A stretch of DNA of 64,000 nucleotides from the NCBI GenBank assembly GCA_009377525.1, contig WHTW01000019.1, positions 1 to 64,000 of the forward strand. Reading direction: 5' to 3'. Below are positions 17,030 through 27,190 of this stretch, piece by piece (position 1 is the stretch's first letter; each line of letters begins with the position of its first letter). The position numbers were made by a program, and so were the translations under genes. The stretch comes from Rhodospirillales bacterium. Its GTDB lineage: Bacteria > Pseudomonadota > Alphaproteobacteria > Reyranellales > Reyranellaceae. The notes beneath the pieces were generated by a model. The model did not search any database and was not told where the DNA came from. It saw only the letters and a list, made by a program, of their open reading frames with translations.

Positions 17030-17033
<4 letters not shown>
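16071..17033 (-). CDS. ABC transporter ATP-binding protein, DppF/OppF type
   Basis: This 320-aa ATPase has Walker A GESGCGKS (about 40-47), the Q-loop in MIFQDPIASLNP, signature FSGGQCQRISIARAL and Walker B LLICDEPVSALD, with a switch His in FISHDL. The C-terminal oligopeptide-transporter extension (GCRFRTRCPRAEARC) carries the cysteines that often bind an Fe-S cluster. The signature has Cys in SGGQCQR where Arg is usual. The start is GTG 17033, overlapping the upstream stop as GTGA. It is the last gene of a five-gene peptide/nickel-family uptake operon and drives import with its partner ATPase. Confidence 0.93.
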
Positions 17034-18018
<985 letters not shown>

Positions 18019-18022
<4 letters not shown>

Positions 18023-18945
18023 AGCCGGCTCTCGCGCGGATCGATCAGGCTGCGCAGACGGTCGCCGATCAGGTTGAAGGACAATACGGTCAGGCACATC
18101 ACCGCAGCCGGGATCATGGTGACGTGCGGCGCCTGGTCGAGCAGCTCGCGGCCTTCCTCGATCATCGTGCCCCAGCTCGGCGTCGGCGGCGGCACCGACA
18201 GGCCGAGGAAGCTCAGCGTTCCCTCGGCGACGATCAGGACCGCGACCAGGAGCATGGCGAAGACCAGCAGCGGCATCAGCACATTGGGCACGATCTCGCG
18301 CACCAGGATGTAGAGGTCGGAGGCGCCCATCGCCTTGGCGGCGAGCACGAACTCGCGGCGCGCCACGCTCAGCGTGTTGGCGCGGGCGACACGGGCCGAG
18401 GCCGGCACGGACAGGAAGCCGAGGGCCAGGATCAGGTTGGGCAGCGACGGGCCGAGGTAGAAGGTGATCGCCAGCAGGAGCGCCAACGCCGGAAAGGCCA
18501 GGATGACGTCCATCGCGGCCACCACCGCCCCGTCGACGCGGCCGCGATAGTAGCCGGCGACCACGCCGAGCGCGCCGCCGACCAGCAGGCCGATCAGCGG
18601 CGAGAGCAGGCCGATCAGCAGCGAGACCCGGGCGCCGTACAGCAGCCTCGACAGCATGTCGCGGCCGATGTTGTCGGTGCCGAGCAGGTAGCGGAACTCG
18701 CTGAGCTCGGTCTGGCCGGCGAGCTCGATCTCGCCGACCGTGCCGGGCATCGCCGCGCGGTTGAGGAAGTCGATGGTTTCGGGCGCCGGCATCGGCCAGA
18801 AGCCGGCTGTCGCCGCGCCGAACACGACCAGGCCGATCCAGCCGGCCGGCAGCCAGAAGCCGGGACCGAGACGGCGCCGGCGGCGGCGACCGGCCAGCCC
18901 CTCGGCCTCGCCGGCGGCGACATTGTCGATCGCGGTCTCAGCCAT
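18019..18945 (-). CDS. ABC transporter permease, DppC/OppC type
   Basis: This 308-aa membrane protein has an N-terminal helix after RRRRRLGPGFWLPAG, a periplasmic loop with GTDNIGRDMLSRLLYGARVSL (OppC_N hallmark, here in pieces GTDNIGRDML and LLYGARVSL) and the EAA-type coupling loop around AMGASDLYILVREIVPNVL. It ends RSLIDPRESRL. About six helices are expected. The ATG at 18945 lies eight bases inside the 3' end of the preceding permease gene, so the two are coupled. Confidence 0.92.
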
Positions 18946-19891
18946 CGCGACCGCCCACCCGGATGCGCGGGTCGAGGAAGCTGTAGGTCAGGTCGACCAG
19001 GAAGTTGATCAGCACGTAGGCGACGGCAATGAACAGGATGCAGCCCTGCACCACCACGTAGTCGCGGCTGAAGATCCCCGTCAGCAGCAGCCGGCCGACG
19101 CCAGGCAGCGCGAAGATCGATTCGATGATCACCGTGCCGCCGATCAGCGTACCGACCTGCAGGCCGAGAATGGTGATCAGGCTGAACGACGACGGCCGGA
19201 GCGCATGGCGCAGCAGGATGTGCCAGGCCGGCAGGCCCTTGGCCCGAGCCATGGCGATGAAGTCCTCCTGCAGCGTCATGATCATGTCGTTGCGCAGCAG
19301 CCGCATCAGCGTCACCCACTCGATCAGCGCGATCGACAGCGCCGGCAGCGCGAAGGTGCGCAGGTTGTCCCACAACCCCTCGGACAGTGGCACGTAGCCG
19401 GTGGCCGGCAGCCAGCCCAGCCGCAGCGCGACGGTGAAGATCAACACCAGCGCCATGACGAACGGCGGTACCGAGATCATGGCGAAGCCGGCCAGGGTGA
19501 CGGCGCGGTCGATCCAGCGGTTCTGCCGGTAGGCGCACAGCACGCCGAGCGGCACCGCCAGCGCCACGGCGATCACCTGCGCCAGCAGCATCAGCTCGAG
19601 GGTCACCGGCAGGCGGCTGAGGATCGCCTCGCTGACCGGCTCCGACGTCCGCAGCGAGACGCCGAGGTCGCCCTGCGCCAGCGCCGCCAGCCATTCGCCG
19701 TAGCGCACCAGCATCGGCCGGTCGAGGCCGAGCTGCTCGCGGACCGCCTCGACCTCGGCAGGGGTGGCCGTCGGGCCGACGACCAGATAGGCGATGTCGC
19801 CCGGCAGCAGGGCCACGAGCAGGAAGGTCAATGTCGTCACCGCGGCTACGACAAAGACCAGCCTGAGCAGCTTGCGGCCCAGATACCGCAT
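18938..19891 (-). CDS. ABC transporter permease, DppB/OppB type
   Basis: From ATG 19891 the protein has 317 residues beginning MRYLGRKLLRLVFVVAAVTTL, a typical DppB first helix, then LPGDIAYLVVG...EQLGLDRPMLVRYGEWL. The coupling loop is RAKGLPAWHILLRHALRPS. It ends DPRIRVGGRDG. The frame continues upstream into the solute-binding protein gene but only out of register with it, so 19891 is chosen. It forms the channel with the DppC-type subunit. Confidence 0.92.
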   Translation of the reverse strand: MRYLGRKLLRLVFVVAAVTTLTFLLVALLPGDIAYLVVGPTATPAEVEAVREQLGLDRPMLVRYGEWLAALAQGDLGVSLRTSEPVSEAILSRLPVTLELMLLAQVIAVALAVPLGVLCAYRQNRWIDRAVTLAGFAMISVPPFVMALVLIFTVALRLGWLPATGYVPLSEGLWDNLRTFALPALSIALIEWVTLMRLLRNDMIMTLQEDFIAMARAKGLPAWHILLRHALRPSSFSLITILGLQVGTLIGGTVIIESIFALPGVGRLLLTGIFSRDYVVVQGCILFIAVAYVLINFLVDLTYSFLDPRIRVGGRDG

Positions 19892-19911
19892 CGGCGGATC
19901 CGGATTCGCGA

Positions 19912-21450
19912 CTAGTCGAAGCGGGCGAAGCGGACGTCCACGACGCCCTGGTACAGCGGCCGCAGGCCCTTGAGGGTCTTCTTGGCGATGGCGTTGTGCG
20001 TGCGGCCCGACACCCACAGGATCGGCGCATCCTGGTTCATCTTGCGCACCACCGCGCACATCGCCGTCTTGCGCTTCTCCGGCGTCTCCGCCGTGCGCAT
20101 GGCCATCAGCAGCTTGTCCATCTCCGGGTCTTTGTAGTGGGCGAGGTTGTACGGGCTCTTCGACAGCAGCAGCGCGAAGAGCTGCGGCCCGATGTCTCCG
20201 GCATCGGCGATGCGCCAGCCGGCCATCTGATAGTCGTTCTTGAAGACGGTGCCGACGAAGGCAAGCTGGTCCAGCGGCTTCAGCTTGATCGTGATGCCGC
20301 CGCGCTTGGCGAGCTGCTGCCACAGCAGGCCGAGCTCGCGACCGCGCTGGGTCGCGGTGTGCACCAGCTCGACCTCGATCGGCTTGCCGATCTCGCCGAC
20401 CAGCTTCTTGGCGGCGGCGAAGTCGCCATCCGGCAGATAGCCCGAATCGCACTTGCCGCCGTCATCGAAGCCGCTCCTGGTGACGCGCTGGGTGTTCTGG
20501 AGCTGCGATTCGACGTAGTACTTCTGGTCCCACACCAGGCTGAGCGCGCGGCGCACGCGCACGTCGTCGAGCGGCGGCTTGGAGTTGTTGAGGAAGAAGA
20601 TGCCGCCGCCCTCGCCATTGCGGCTGTACACGGCGAGCTTCGGGTCGTTTCTCGCCTGGACGATGGAATGGCCGCGGTCGGTCCAGGCGACGTCGATCTC
20701 GCCGGACTGCAGCGCGGCGAAGCGGGTCTGCTGGTCGGGCAGCAGCTTGAAGACGATCTCGTCGAAGTAGACCTTGGCGTCCTTGTTCCAGTAGTCCGGG
20801 TTGCGCTCGACGACGACCTTGTCGCCGCCGCGCCACTCCTTGAACCTGTACGGGCCGGTTCCGACAGGGTGGCGGTTCATGGTGTCGGCGGCGACCGCCT
20901 TGGCCGACGGGATGAAGCAGCAGAGGCTGAACGCGGACAGGCCGTCCCTCATCGGCTGCCAGGGGTGCTTGAGATCGATGCGCACGGTGTGGTCGTCGAT
21001 CTTCTCGGCGCCCTTGATCGCATTGATGAACAGCAGGCCGACATATTTGTTGGCCGGGTCGAGGATGCGGTTGTAGTGCGCGACCACGTCGTTGGCGGTG
21101 AAGTCGGTGCCGTCGTGGAACTTGACGCCGCGGCGCAGCTTGAAGATGTAGCTCAGGCCGTCCTCGGACGCCGTCATCGACTCGGCCAGCTCGCCTTTCA
21201 GCTTGCCGTCGGCGTCATAGGCCATCAGCCGGTCGACCATGGTCAGCATGACGGAGGCCGGCGCCTCGCCGAGCACCCGGCCCTTGACGGCATCGAAGCC
21301 GGTCGGCTCCTGCTCGATGCCAACCGTGAGGGTCTTGTCGGCGGCCTCAGCCGCCCCGGCCGCCAGCAACGCCGCCGCACCGGTCAGCACGGTGCCGATC
21401 ATCGCCAAGCGACCGATTCGTACCAAACGACTCCAGGTGTTCGACATCAT
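19912..21450 (-). CDS. Family 5 extracellular solute-binding protein (peptide/nickel type)
   Basis: A 512-aa periplasmic protein with a signal peptide (basic start, then LAMIGTVLTGAAALLAAGAAEA). The mature part has IEQEPTGFDAVKG, the family hallmark 'AESMTASEDGLSYIFKLRRGVKFHDG' and DDVRVRRALSLVWDQ. It delivers its ligand to the DppBCDF-type transporter encoded downstream. The start is set at ATG 21450. The GGGAGG of the leader abuts an ATG at 21456, with no spacer, but is six bases before the ATGATG at 21450. The ligand is unknown; peptides, nickel chelates or glutathione are possible. Confidence 0.92.
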   Translation of the reverse strand: MMSNTWSRLVRIGRLAMIGTVLTGAAALLAAGAAEAADKTLTVGIEQEPTGFDAVKGRVLGEAPASVMLTMVDRLMAYDADGKLKGELAESMTASEDGLSYIFKLRRGVKFHDGTDFTANDVVAHYNRILDPANKYVGLLFINAIKGAEKIDDHTVRIDLKHPWQPMRDGLSAFSLCCFIPSAKAVAADTMNRHPVGTGPYRFKEWRGGDKVVVERNPDYWNKDAKVYFDEIVFKLLPDQQTRFAALQSGEIDVAWTDRGHSIVQARNDPKLAVYSRNGEGGGIFFLNNSKPPLDDVRVRRALSLVWDQKYYVESQLQNTQRVTRSGFDDGGKCDSGYLPDGDFAAAKKLVGEIGKPIEVELVHTATQRGRELGLLWQQLAKRGGITIKLKPLDQLAFVGTVFKNDYQMAGWRIADAGDIGPQLFALLLSKSPYNLAHYKDPEMDKLLMAMRTAETPEKRKTAMCAVVRKMNQDAPILWVSGRTHNAIAKKTLKGLRPLYQGVVDVRFARFD

Positions 21451-21768
21451 GTTCATCCTCCCGGGTGTCCGCGGTCATGGCACCTGACCGTCGGTCTTGA
21501 TTGCCGCCGATCATGCGGCGCTTGCGCGGGAGGCGCAACCTCGCGCCGTGCGGCCGCGGCACGACCGGGAGGACCGGCGCGCCTGCCTGGATCGCCCGCG
21601 GGTGCCGTTCGCTTGCACCCGCGCCGACGTCGCGCCGGGCCTGACAATGCGGGTTCGGCGAAATCGGGCATTCCTGCGGGTACAAGAACGATCTCGAGAA
21701 TCAGTGCAGCAAACCGTTTCCCCTAAATTACGCCCCGTTCGGCTGGAATCAGCCGAACGGAATGTGCC
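21451..21768. other. Upstream region of the ABC operon with palindrome copy
   Basis: It holds the GGGAGG ribosome-binding site at about 21457-21462 and presumably the operon promoter. The CCGTTCGGCTG palindrome at 21735-21760 lies at the far end, next to the LexA-like gene. No gene is seen. Confidence 0.5.
21735..21767. repeat. CATTCCGTTCGGCTG palindrome, copy 2
   Basis: CCGTTCGGCTG, loop GAAT, CAGCCGAACGG make a perfect 11-base stem. The right flank continues GAATGTGC as in the other copies, while the left flank has diverged. It lies one base after the end of the LexA-like gene on the minus strand, where it could serve as its terminator. Confidence 0.75.
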
Positions 21769-22071
21769 TCACAGAGGTTTTGACGGGTTGATCTGAAGCC
21801 AGTCGAGGATCGGCAGGTCCTCGGATGGGATGAGGATGTTGATGCTTCGGGCGACGCCGGGCTGTCGTGAGATGAGGCCATCGCGTTCGAGGCCGACGAC
21901 CATCTGGTGGACCGACGGTGGGGTGACGCCGAAGTGGCGTTGCATGTCGGCTTCGGCCGGGGCGCGCCGGAACATATGCGCATAGACATGGATGAAGGCC
22001 AGATACTGGCCTTGCTTTTGGGTGAAGCGATGCGGGCCGATGCGACGCACGGTGCCTGATTTCCGACTCAT
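21769..22071 (-). CDS. LexA-like winged-helix DNA-binding protein (100 aa)
   Basis: The 100-aa protein aligns by eye with the N-terminal LexA DNA-binding domain: KQGQYLAFIHVYAHMFRRAPAEADMQRHFGVTPPSVHQMVVGLERDGLISRQ, seen here as 'YLAFIHVYAHMFRRAP', 'MQRHFGVTPPSVHQMV' and 'LERDGLISRQPG'. There is no LexA peptidase domain, so it cannot self-cleave. Such stand-alone domains are frequent on mobile elements. It is divergent from an IS630 transposase remnant (22110). The start at ATG 22071 gives MSRKSGTVRRIGP. Confidence 0.75.
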   Translation of the reverse strand: MSRKSGTVRRIGPHRFTQKQGQYLAFIHVYAHMFRRAPAEADMQRHFGVTPPSVHQMVVGLERDGLISRQPGVARSINILIPSEDLPILDWLQINPSKPL

Positions 22072-22109
22072 CGCTGGATTCGTCTGGTCTCCCCCTCGAG
22101 GAGATCAGA

Positions 22110-22217
22110 ATGACTGTACGGTACCGGGTCGATCTGAGACAAGAAGAACACGCCGAGCTTGGGGCGCTGCCGAGCGGCGGCAAGCATGCGGCGCGCAGAC
22201 AGCGCCGCGCGCTGTAG
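22110..22217 (+). pseudogene. IS630-family transposase N-terminal remnant
   Basis: GAGGAG precedes ATG 22110 by a few bases, and the frame reads MTVRYRVDLRQEEHAEL, then GGKHAARRQRRAL, and stops. This is the usual beginning of IS630-type transposases, where a further 300 residues with the DDE site should follow. Only 35 residues remain, followed by a different relic (22250-22305). It marks an old insertion. Confidence 0.75.
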
Positions 22218-22249
22218 CGGAGAATCGGCGGGCTGGCGGGCCGTGCGGG

Positions 22250-22305
22250 AACCAGATGAGAACTATGTCTACGCCATAGCCCTCTATGACCCTCCTAAAT
22301 AGGGT
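22250..22305 (+). repeat. Relic repeat encoding (D)ENYVYAIAL, partial copy 3
   Basis: The plus strand reads PDENYVYAIALYDPPK and a stop. The core matches the DDDEHYVYA(M/I)AL tails at 15470-15585 and 33040-33153. It directly follows the IS630 remnant, so an older gene end was joined to the transposase start. Confidence 0.5.
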
Positions 22306-22314
22306 TGAGGCCAA

Positions 22315-22491
22315 CTAGCAAGATGCGGGATAGCGGTCATTTCTCGGATAGTCGCTAATTTCTGCTATGCGCCCAATCTCGGTCGTAGCGCCCAGCTTCG
22401 CCGCATCCCAGAAGCAGACGTCGACGGTGCCCATTCGGTCAGCTTGATCGACCGTTTTCAACCCTGAGCGGAAGTTCGTGCGCAGATTCAC
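22315..22491 (-). CDS. Possible small gene or displaced C-terminus (58 aa, GTG start)
   Basis: The minus strand has an open frame from about 22595 to a TAG at 22315 with coding-like composition: ADVIGKNDQTSETYRV, TDVNLRTNFRSGLKTVD, then MGTVDVCFWDAAKLGATTEI. The only usable start is GTG 22491, giving 58 aa, without a clear ribosome-binding site. It begins in the +1 frame at the 3' end of the CdiI-like gene, so it might be that gene's original tail after a frameshift. No family recognised. Confidence 0.4.
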   Translation of the reverse strand: MNLRTNFRSGLKTVDQADRMGTVDVCFWDAAKLGATTEIGRIAEISDYPRNDRYPASC

Positions 22492-22561
22492 GTCGGTGAC
22501 CCGATACGTCTCACTCGTTTGGTCATTCTTGCCAATTACATCTGCCTTTCCGAGACGACTC

Positions 22562-23533
22562 TCAGACCTCGCGCCAGGCTGTCCGGCTTACGCCATAGCG
22601 GCTTTCGGCAAATCCCATCGCAATCTCAATATCCGCAAAGGCAATTCCTCGCCAATTTTCGATCGGCCGTTGCGCACGATGGCGAAGCCTGACGCCTGGC
22701 CTTGCGCCATCGAGGACGATGTCAAAGGTGGTGACCCGTCGGAACGAGGAGGTACTTCCACTGTCGATCCGAATCCTGAGCTCGGGCGTGGCGATGTCCC
22801 CCTGCGGTACCATCTCGATACCGCGGCCTGGCCGGTATCTGGCATAAAGCATCTCCGCCTCGGCAATGCCCAGCACGCTCGGCGGCTTGACCAGCGCGCG
22901 AGCCTCCGCAGCACTCTCCAGAAGGTCCACGATAGGCCACCAGGCCGCAATCTCGTCGTCGTCCCAACCGCCCACCAACAGGTTCTTGGCGAGGGCCGCG
23001 TCCGCCTGCGTCGCCCCCAACTCCGTGCTGCGGTCGTCGAAAGCCTGCCAGATGGCAGAGTCGGTCAGGTCGAGAACACCCAACATAGCCTCTTTGGCGG
23101 CTGCGGTTTCCGGATCAACCGTGGCAACAAGTTTGGAAACACTCCGTGCTGCCTCAACAAGCAGGTCACACGGTTGAAGCCCGGCCTCGATCAACGGATT
23201 GCCGGCAAGACAATCGAGCGCCAGCCACAGACAAGGCCTGCCGCCTAAGTCATAGGTGAGCACAAGCAGAATATCGGCTGGGGTCCAGCGATCGAGGGGC
23301 ACGCGCCTCAGGGCGTTTACCTCACGATAATCGGCGGCCTCCTCGCTGTCAGGGGCGTCGTCGCCACTGATCTCGGTCAACGTCTTTCGCGGATCGAAGC
23401 CGTGCCGCCGTTCGATCTCGTCACTCCATGCCGCGGATCTTGACGGACGCTCGGCAATGAAGCGGCGTGCGAGTTCATGGCTGTTGATCGTTTCCGGCAT
23501 ATCTGCTGGGCACGGCGCTAAGTCGCGCCCCAT
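22562..23533 (-). CDS. CdiI_2-like immunity protein
   Basis: A soluble 323-aa protein. Residues about 75-135 (NALRRVPLDRWTPADILLVL, then LWLALDCLAGNPLIEAGLQPCDLLVEA) match the pattern of the CdiI_2 immunity family for contact-dependent growth inhibition: 'LR..PL...T..DL..... G...L.PLAL..L..NPL.EG....DLL'. The second half is unassigned. No CdiA/CdiB or other toxin gene is in the window, so it would be an orphan immunity gene. AAGGAGG lies directly before ATG 23533; ATG 23500 is an alternative start. A possible frameshifted tail lies at 22315-22491. Confidence 0.5.
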   Translation of the reverse strand: MGRDLAPCPADMPETINSHELARRFIAERPSRSAAWSDEIERRHGFDPRKTLTEISGDDAPDSEEAADYREVNALRRVPLDRWTPADILLVLTYDLGGRPCLWLALDCLAGNPLIEAGLQPCDLLVEAARSVSKLVATVDPETAAAKEAMLGVLDLTDSAIWQAFDDRSTELGATQADAALAKNLLVGGWDDDEIAAWWPIVDLLESAAEARALVKPPSVLGIAEAEMLYARYRPGRGIEMVPQGDIATPELRIRIDSGSTSSFRRVTTFDIVLDGARPGVRLRHRAQRPIENWRGIAFADIEIAMGFAESRYGVSRTAWREV

Positions 23534-23741
23534 CCCTCCTTCACAACCATCCTTGCCTTCAATTCAAGGGCGCAGAAGAGATCGATGCACATCCGCTCGA
23601 TACCGCAACGCCAATGCATGACATCGTACTAGCCAAGCATTTCACACCTAAACGATCAAATGCCGAGATCCTCATGGCGTCGGCTGCAGAGCTGGTCGCG
23701 CCGCCCCGGCAGGGCTCGTCGACGATGGCGAAGCCGCGCGT

Positions 23742-24431
23742 CTATTTGTCTTTGGTGAAGCCGTCATCCTCCGCGAGGATGCTGCGGAGCTTGGCCCGCC
23801 CCTCGCGACGCGCCGCATCCTCGGAAGCACCAGGCACGATCCCCTGAGGCGGCATGTTCATCAGCCGCGCGGCGGCGTCGGCGGCCTTGCGGGGATCGCG
23901 GGCCAGCAAGGGGCCCTTATCAAGATACTCGCGAACAAGAACCTGCAGGGCTTCCTGGTGCCCGGCTTTGGCGGCCTCGAGCAGCCCGGCGATCGCCTCC
24001 TCAGGGGTGAGTTGGGGCTTGAACTTGACCCCGATGACCAGCCGGTAGAGCAGATAGTTGGCCTCGGCGCTCCCGGCCGATGCCAGCTTCTGGATGTGAG
24101 GCGCGAGGAGCCACGACGGCACTTTGCCCAAGAGCAAGGCAACCCGCAGGTACTGGAGCTCAAGGCGCTTTAGGTCAGGGGCGACCCAGATCGCCGTGAG
24201 GCAGACGTCGAGAAGCTTCTCCATCCGTTCGCGGTTAAAGGGATGCGCGATCTCCCAGAGCTGAACCGGCGCGCTCGTGGCGTCCGGGTCGAGGGGAACT
24301 GCCGCGCCTTTGTCGCACGCCGCAATAGCCGCGTGCACCGCGGCCTTTGCTTCGCCACCGTCCTGGGCACGGACCGGAGCGGCAAGACCGACCAGGATGA
24401 CGAGGAAAACAAGAGAAGTCGGCCGCAGCAT
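23742..24431 (-). CDS. Secreted helical-repeat (SEL1/TPR-like) protein
   Basis: From ATG 24431 (GGAGG six bases upstream) the product has 229 residues. MLRPTSLVFLVILVGLAAPVRAQ is a clear Sec signal peptide. The mature part is alpha-helical with repeats such as SAEANYLLYRLVIGVKFK and EEAIAGLLEAAKAGHQEALQVLVREYLDKG, resembling SEL1-type units. An AACDKGAAVPLDPD motif near the N-terminus and a late DAARLMN..P are also seen. It is probably periplasmic and a protein-protein adaptor. Function unknown. Confidence 0.7.
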   Translation of the reverse strand: MLRPTSLVFLVILVGLAAPVRAQDGGEAKAAVHAAIAACDKGAAVPLDPDATSAPVQLWEIAHPFNRERMEKLLDVCLTAIWVAPDLKRLELQYLRVALLLGKVPSWLLAPHIQKLASAGSAEANYLLYRLVIGVKFKPQLTPEEAIAGLLEAAKAGHQEALQVLVREYLDKGPLLARDPRKAADAAARLMNMPPQGIVPGASEDAARREGRAKLRSILAEDDGFTKDK

Positions 24432-24713
24432 CGCAACCTCCAGCCTTGCGCCGATCATCAGCTTAACCCGCCCACCGCGCACTGTCATCATCGACTGGAG
24501 CAACCTCTTCCGGTGACCGATTTGAGGTCGTGAGCTGAATGGCTGCTTTTACCAACTGGATGCCCGAAAGCTGCCGATCTGCTTACGGCCCAACTGCAGT
24601 CGTTCCATCGCTCCCGCCCGATTGGCCGGATCTGGCGCAACCGGCTCGATCCGGTGGCCGATGCCAAGGACAAGAATCCACCCTTAGCGGCAATTAGATT
24701 AGGGTACCTAGCG

Positions 24714-25070
24714 TTAGATTTTCACCACTCTGCGCAGTTGGTCTTGCGCGAGCAGGCTGAGCGCCTGGATGTGCTGAGCCATATGCCGGTTCGCCGCCCT
24801 GAGTTCGCGCAGTTCGTCGGATTCGCGGCCCCTCAGCGCCACGACCAGGGCTTCACCGATGCGATCTGCAGCCGTTCGGGGCTCTACGACGTCAGCAACT
24901 TCGAGGGCGCGGAGTTGCAAGAGCTCCCGCGCGCGATAAAGGGTGGCGCGAGACACTCGAGCTTCGGCGGCAAGACGCGCCGCGGTGAGCTTGCCGCTTC
25001 CCGGGTTCGCCACAAGGCGAGTGAGCGCCTCTTCGATGGCTTGGGTGGCATTCTTGCTGATCGGCTTCAT
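24714..25070 (-). CDS. Small HTH protein partnered with the integrase (DUF6262-like)
   Basis: The 118-aa protein has an HTH (KLTAARLAAEARVSRATLYRARELL) and a C-terminal helix (DELRELRAANRHMAQHIQAL), the layout of small TnpC/DUF6262-type proteins that sit downstream of large tyrosine recombinases. ATG 25070 overlaps the stop of the integrase gene (25067-25069), so they were one transcription unit. It may help select the recombination site. If the integrase is dead (frameshift) this gene is a relic too. Confidence 0.65.
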   Translation of the reverse strand: MKPISKNATQAIEEALTRLVANPGSGKLTAARLAAEARVSRATLYRARELLQLRALEVADVVEPRTAADRIGEALVVALRGRESDELRELRAANRHMAQHIQALSLLAQDQLRRVVKI

Positions 25071-27009
25071 GCGTCAGGTCCTTCCAGCAGGGGTGCGATC
25101 AGGCGGCGCATGCGTTCGATGTCCTGCTCAAGCGCGGTGCGCTGGAGAGGTGAGAGCCGGCGGTCGGCGAGCAGCCGTTCCGCCTCGGCGATGGATGCTT
25201 GCCACGGTGGCAGATGGCGGCGCGTGATGCAGGCGTTGGGGCAGCGATCGGGGCGACACTGCGACAGCGCCGGCGCCGTGTGATCGAGATCGTCCTTGCC
25301 GTGGTCGAGGCAGAGCGCCGTCTCGGGGTCGAAAAAGCAGTCTGCGAGCAGCCCTACATGCAGCGTGCGCCCAAGATGGGCCAACATGGCGCGCAGCCTT
25401 TGCGGATCGACGATGCTGCCCGGCAGACCGCCCAGTTCGTCCCTGATTCTTGCGAACTCCGTCTTCAACCGTATTGCCGCCGGGCCAGCGGGAGCAAGGT
25501 TGTGCCTCACGGCCTGCTCATGGTGCTCAACAACATCGTCGAGTTGACCGAGCGCACGCTCCTGCTCGACCTCGCGGCGGAAGCCCGACGGGCTGCTGCC
25601 GGAATATCCCTCGAACATGGCGATGGAAGCGTGCTTGTACTGGATCTTGCCCGCAATGGTTCCGAACGGCCGGTTGGCGATGTGCCAGGCGAGCGTGCGG
25701 CGGAACTGGCGCGAGCTGAACCGCCAGGATGCGCCATCGACCTGGGGGATCGCCCGGCCGTCAGCGGCCATGCTGTCGATATGCTCGCGCAGATCGTTGA
25801 TGAGCGGACCAACACCATGCGCAACTCGGCCGAGGCGGAGCTTGCCATGGACAGGCTCTGCCAGATTGTCTCCGCTCCGCGCGCTTCACGCTGCCGTTCA
25901 CTGAGCCGTTCGGCCACGGCGACCGCTCGCGCGACCGGCGCGACGGTAACCCATTCTGCCTCCTCTCCGGCCGGTGCGCGCATCTTGTAGACCGCGCTTC
26001 TGATCCGATGCCGTTCAACAAGACCATCGGCGCTTCGGCCGACAGTGCAGCAACTCACGCGCATAGCCTGCAGTTCGCTGTCGCGCATGCCGGTCAAATA
26101 GGCGCAGACGACATAGGCGGCGGCCTGCAGCATCCGTTCTTCCCAAACGATGCTGTCCTGGTCGAACCGTTCGCGCCACGGCCGTCCAGTATCGGGATCG
26201 GGCGAGACCTCGCTGTCCATGCCGCCGGCTTCACCGCCCAGACGATCGAGGGCACGCTCCAGACGTTCACGGCGCGTCGACTCGGAGAGATGCGTGGCCT
26301 TGCAGCCGACCTGAAGGGCAATCAGCTCGAAGTTGATGCGCGATTCCAGAGGCGGCGGCGAATAGCCTCCCTTGTTCGCCGAACGCACCGGGATGCCCCG
26401 TCCGGACGCGCAACGACGGCCGATGTAAAGATCGAGCCCGCCCGTCAGGTCGATACCGATCGAGGCTTCGCGTGCGCGCGCCGCCCTGAGCGCTTCGAGA
26501 TCGTCGCGGGCAGCGAAGATATCGACCGAGAACAGATCGATGTACTTGAGCGACCACCGCAGCAGCGCGCCGATGACGGGCTGGGGGATGCGAGGCGTCC
26601 GGTTCTCGACGGAAAGCGCATGGCGCGGGGCGCCGGCCACTTGCGCTGCTGGACGGCCGCGCCACGGTCGGCAGGAGAAGCCGCCGAGCGTCAGGTAAGG
26701 GCCATAGCGATCGAGCAGGATCGGATAGGTCAGCAGATTGGTGATGCGTTGCGCGGTGCGTCCCCGCTTGCTCTTCAGCTCGGCAAGGTAGGCATCGAGC
26801 AGGAATTGATCGACCGCTTGCATCGAGAACGTGTCGGACTGGCGCGCGACGAAGGCCATGACGCCGGCGACGCCGGTCAGTGTCGTGCGCGCCATGGTCG
26901 GTGCCATGGGGCGCTGGGTCGGCAGCGGCGACGCTTCGTTCATGCGCGCCCAGATGAACTCCTTGGCGGTTAGTCGCTGCAGGGGATCGGCGACCGCGCC
27001 GAAATCCAC
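25067..27009 (-). pseudogene. Tyrosine recombinase/integrase with a frameshift
   Basis: The N-terminal 370 residues read in one frame from GTG 27009 (SMQAVDQFLLDAYLAELKSK, YVVCAYLTGMRDSELQAMRV) and the C-terminal part in another. Continuity is restored near 25875 by shifting to EPVHGKLRLGRVAHGVGPLI, then INDLREHIDSMAADG and the catalytic SSRQFRRTLAWHIANRP...IAMFEGYSG with the Tyr nucleophile. The open frame continues upstream of 27009 to a stop near 27135 with coding-like residues (RWDLGPAIFRENVPLPLTSV), so the N-terminus is damaged too. A C-terminal Cys/His-rich part follows (CFFDPETALCLDHGKDD, CRPDRCPNACITRR). A sequencing error at the frameshift cannot be excluded. Confidence 0.75.
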
Positions 27010-27190
27010 TGACGTGAGCGGCAGCGGAACGTTCTCGCGGAAGATTGCCGGGCCGAGATCCCAACGGTCGTCGCGAAACCGCGATAGGCGCGTGTGATCG
27101 GCGTCGGCCCTCAGCGTGTGGGTGGCCTGTCCTTACCGAATACTCCATCCACGCTGGCGTGAGGGGCGGGATCGGGTAGGCTGACGGGCG

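Noticed and set aside
18615-20030. 471-codon minus-strand frame covering both permease genes
   Set aside because: Arg/Ala/Pro-rich shadow of the DppB/DppC-type genes, which have membrane helices and coupling-loop motifs in their own frames.
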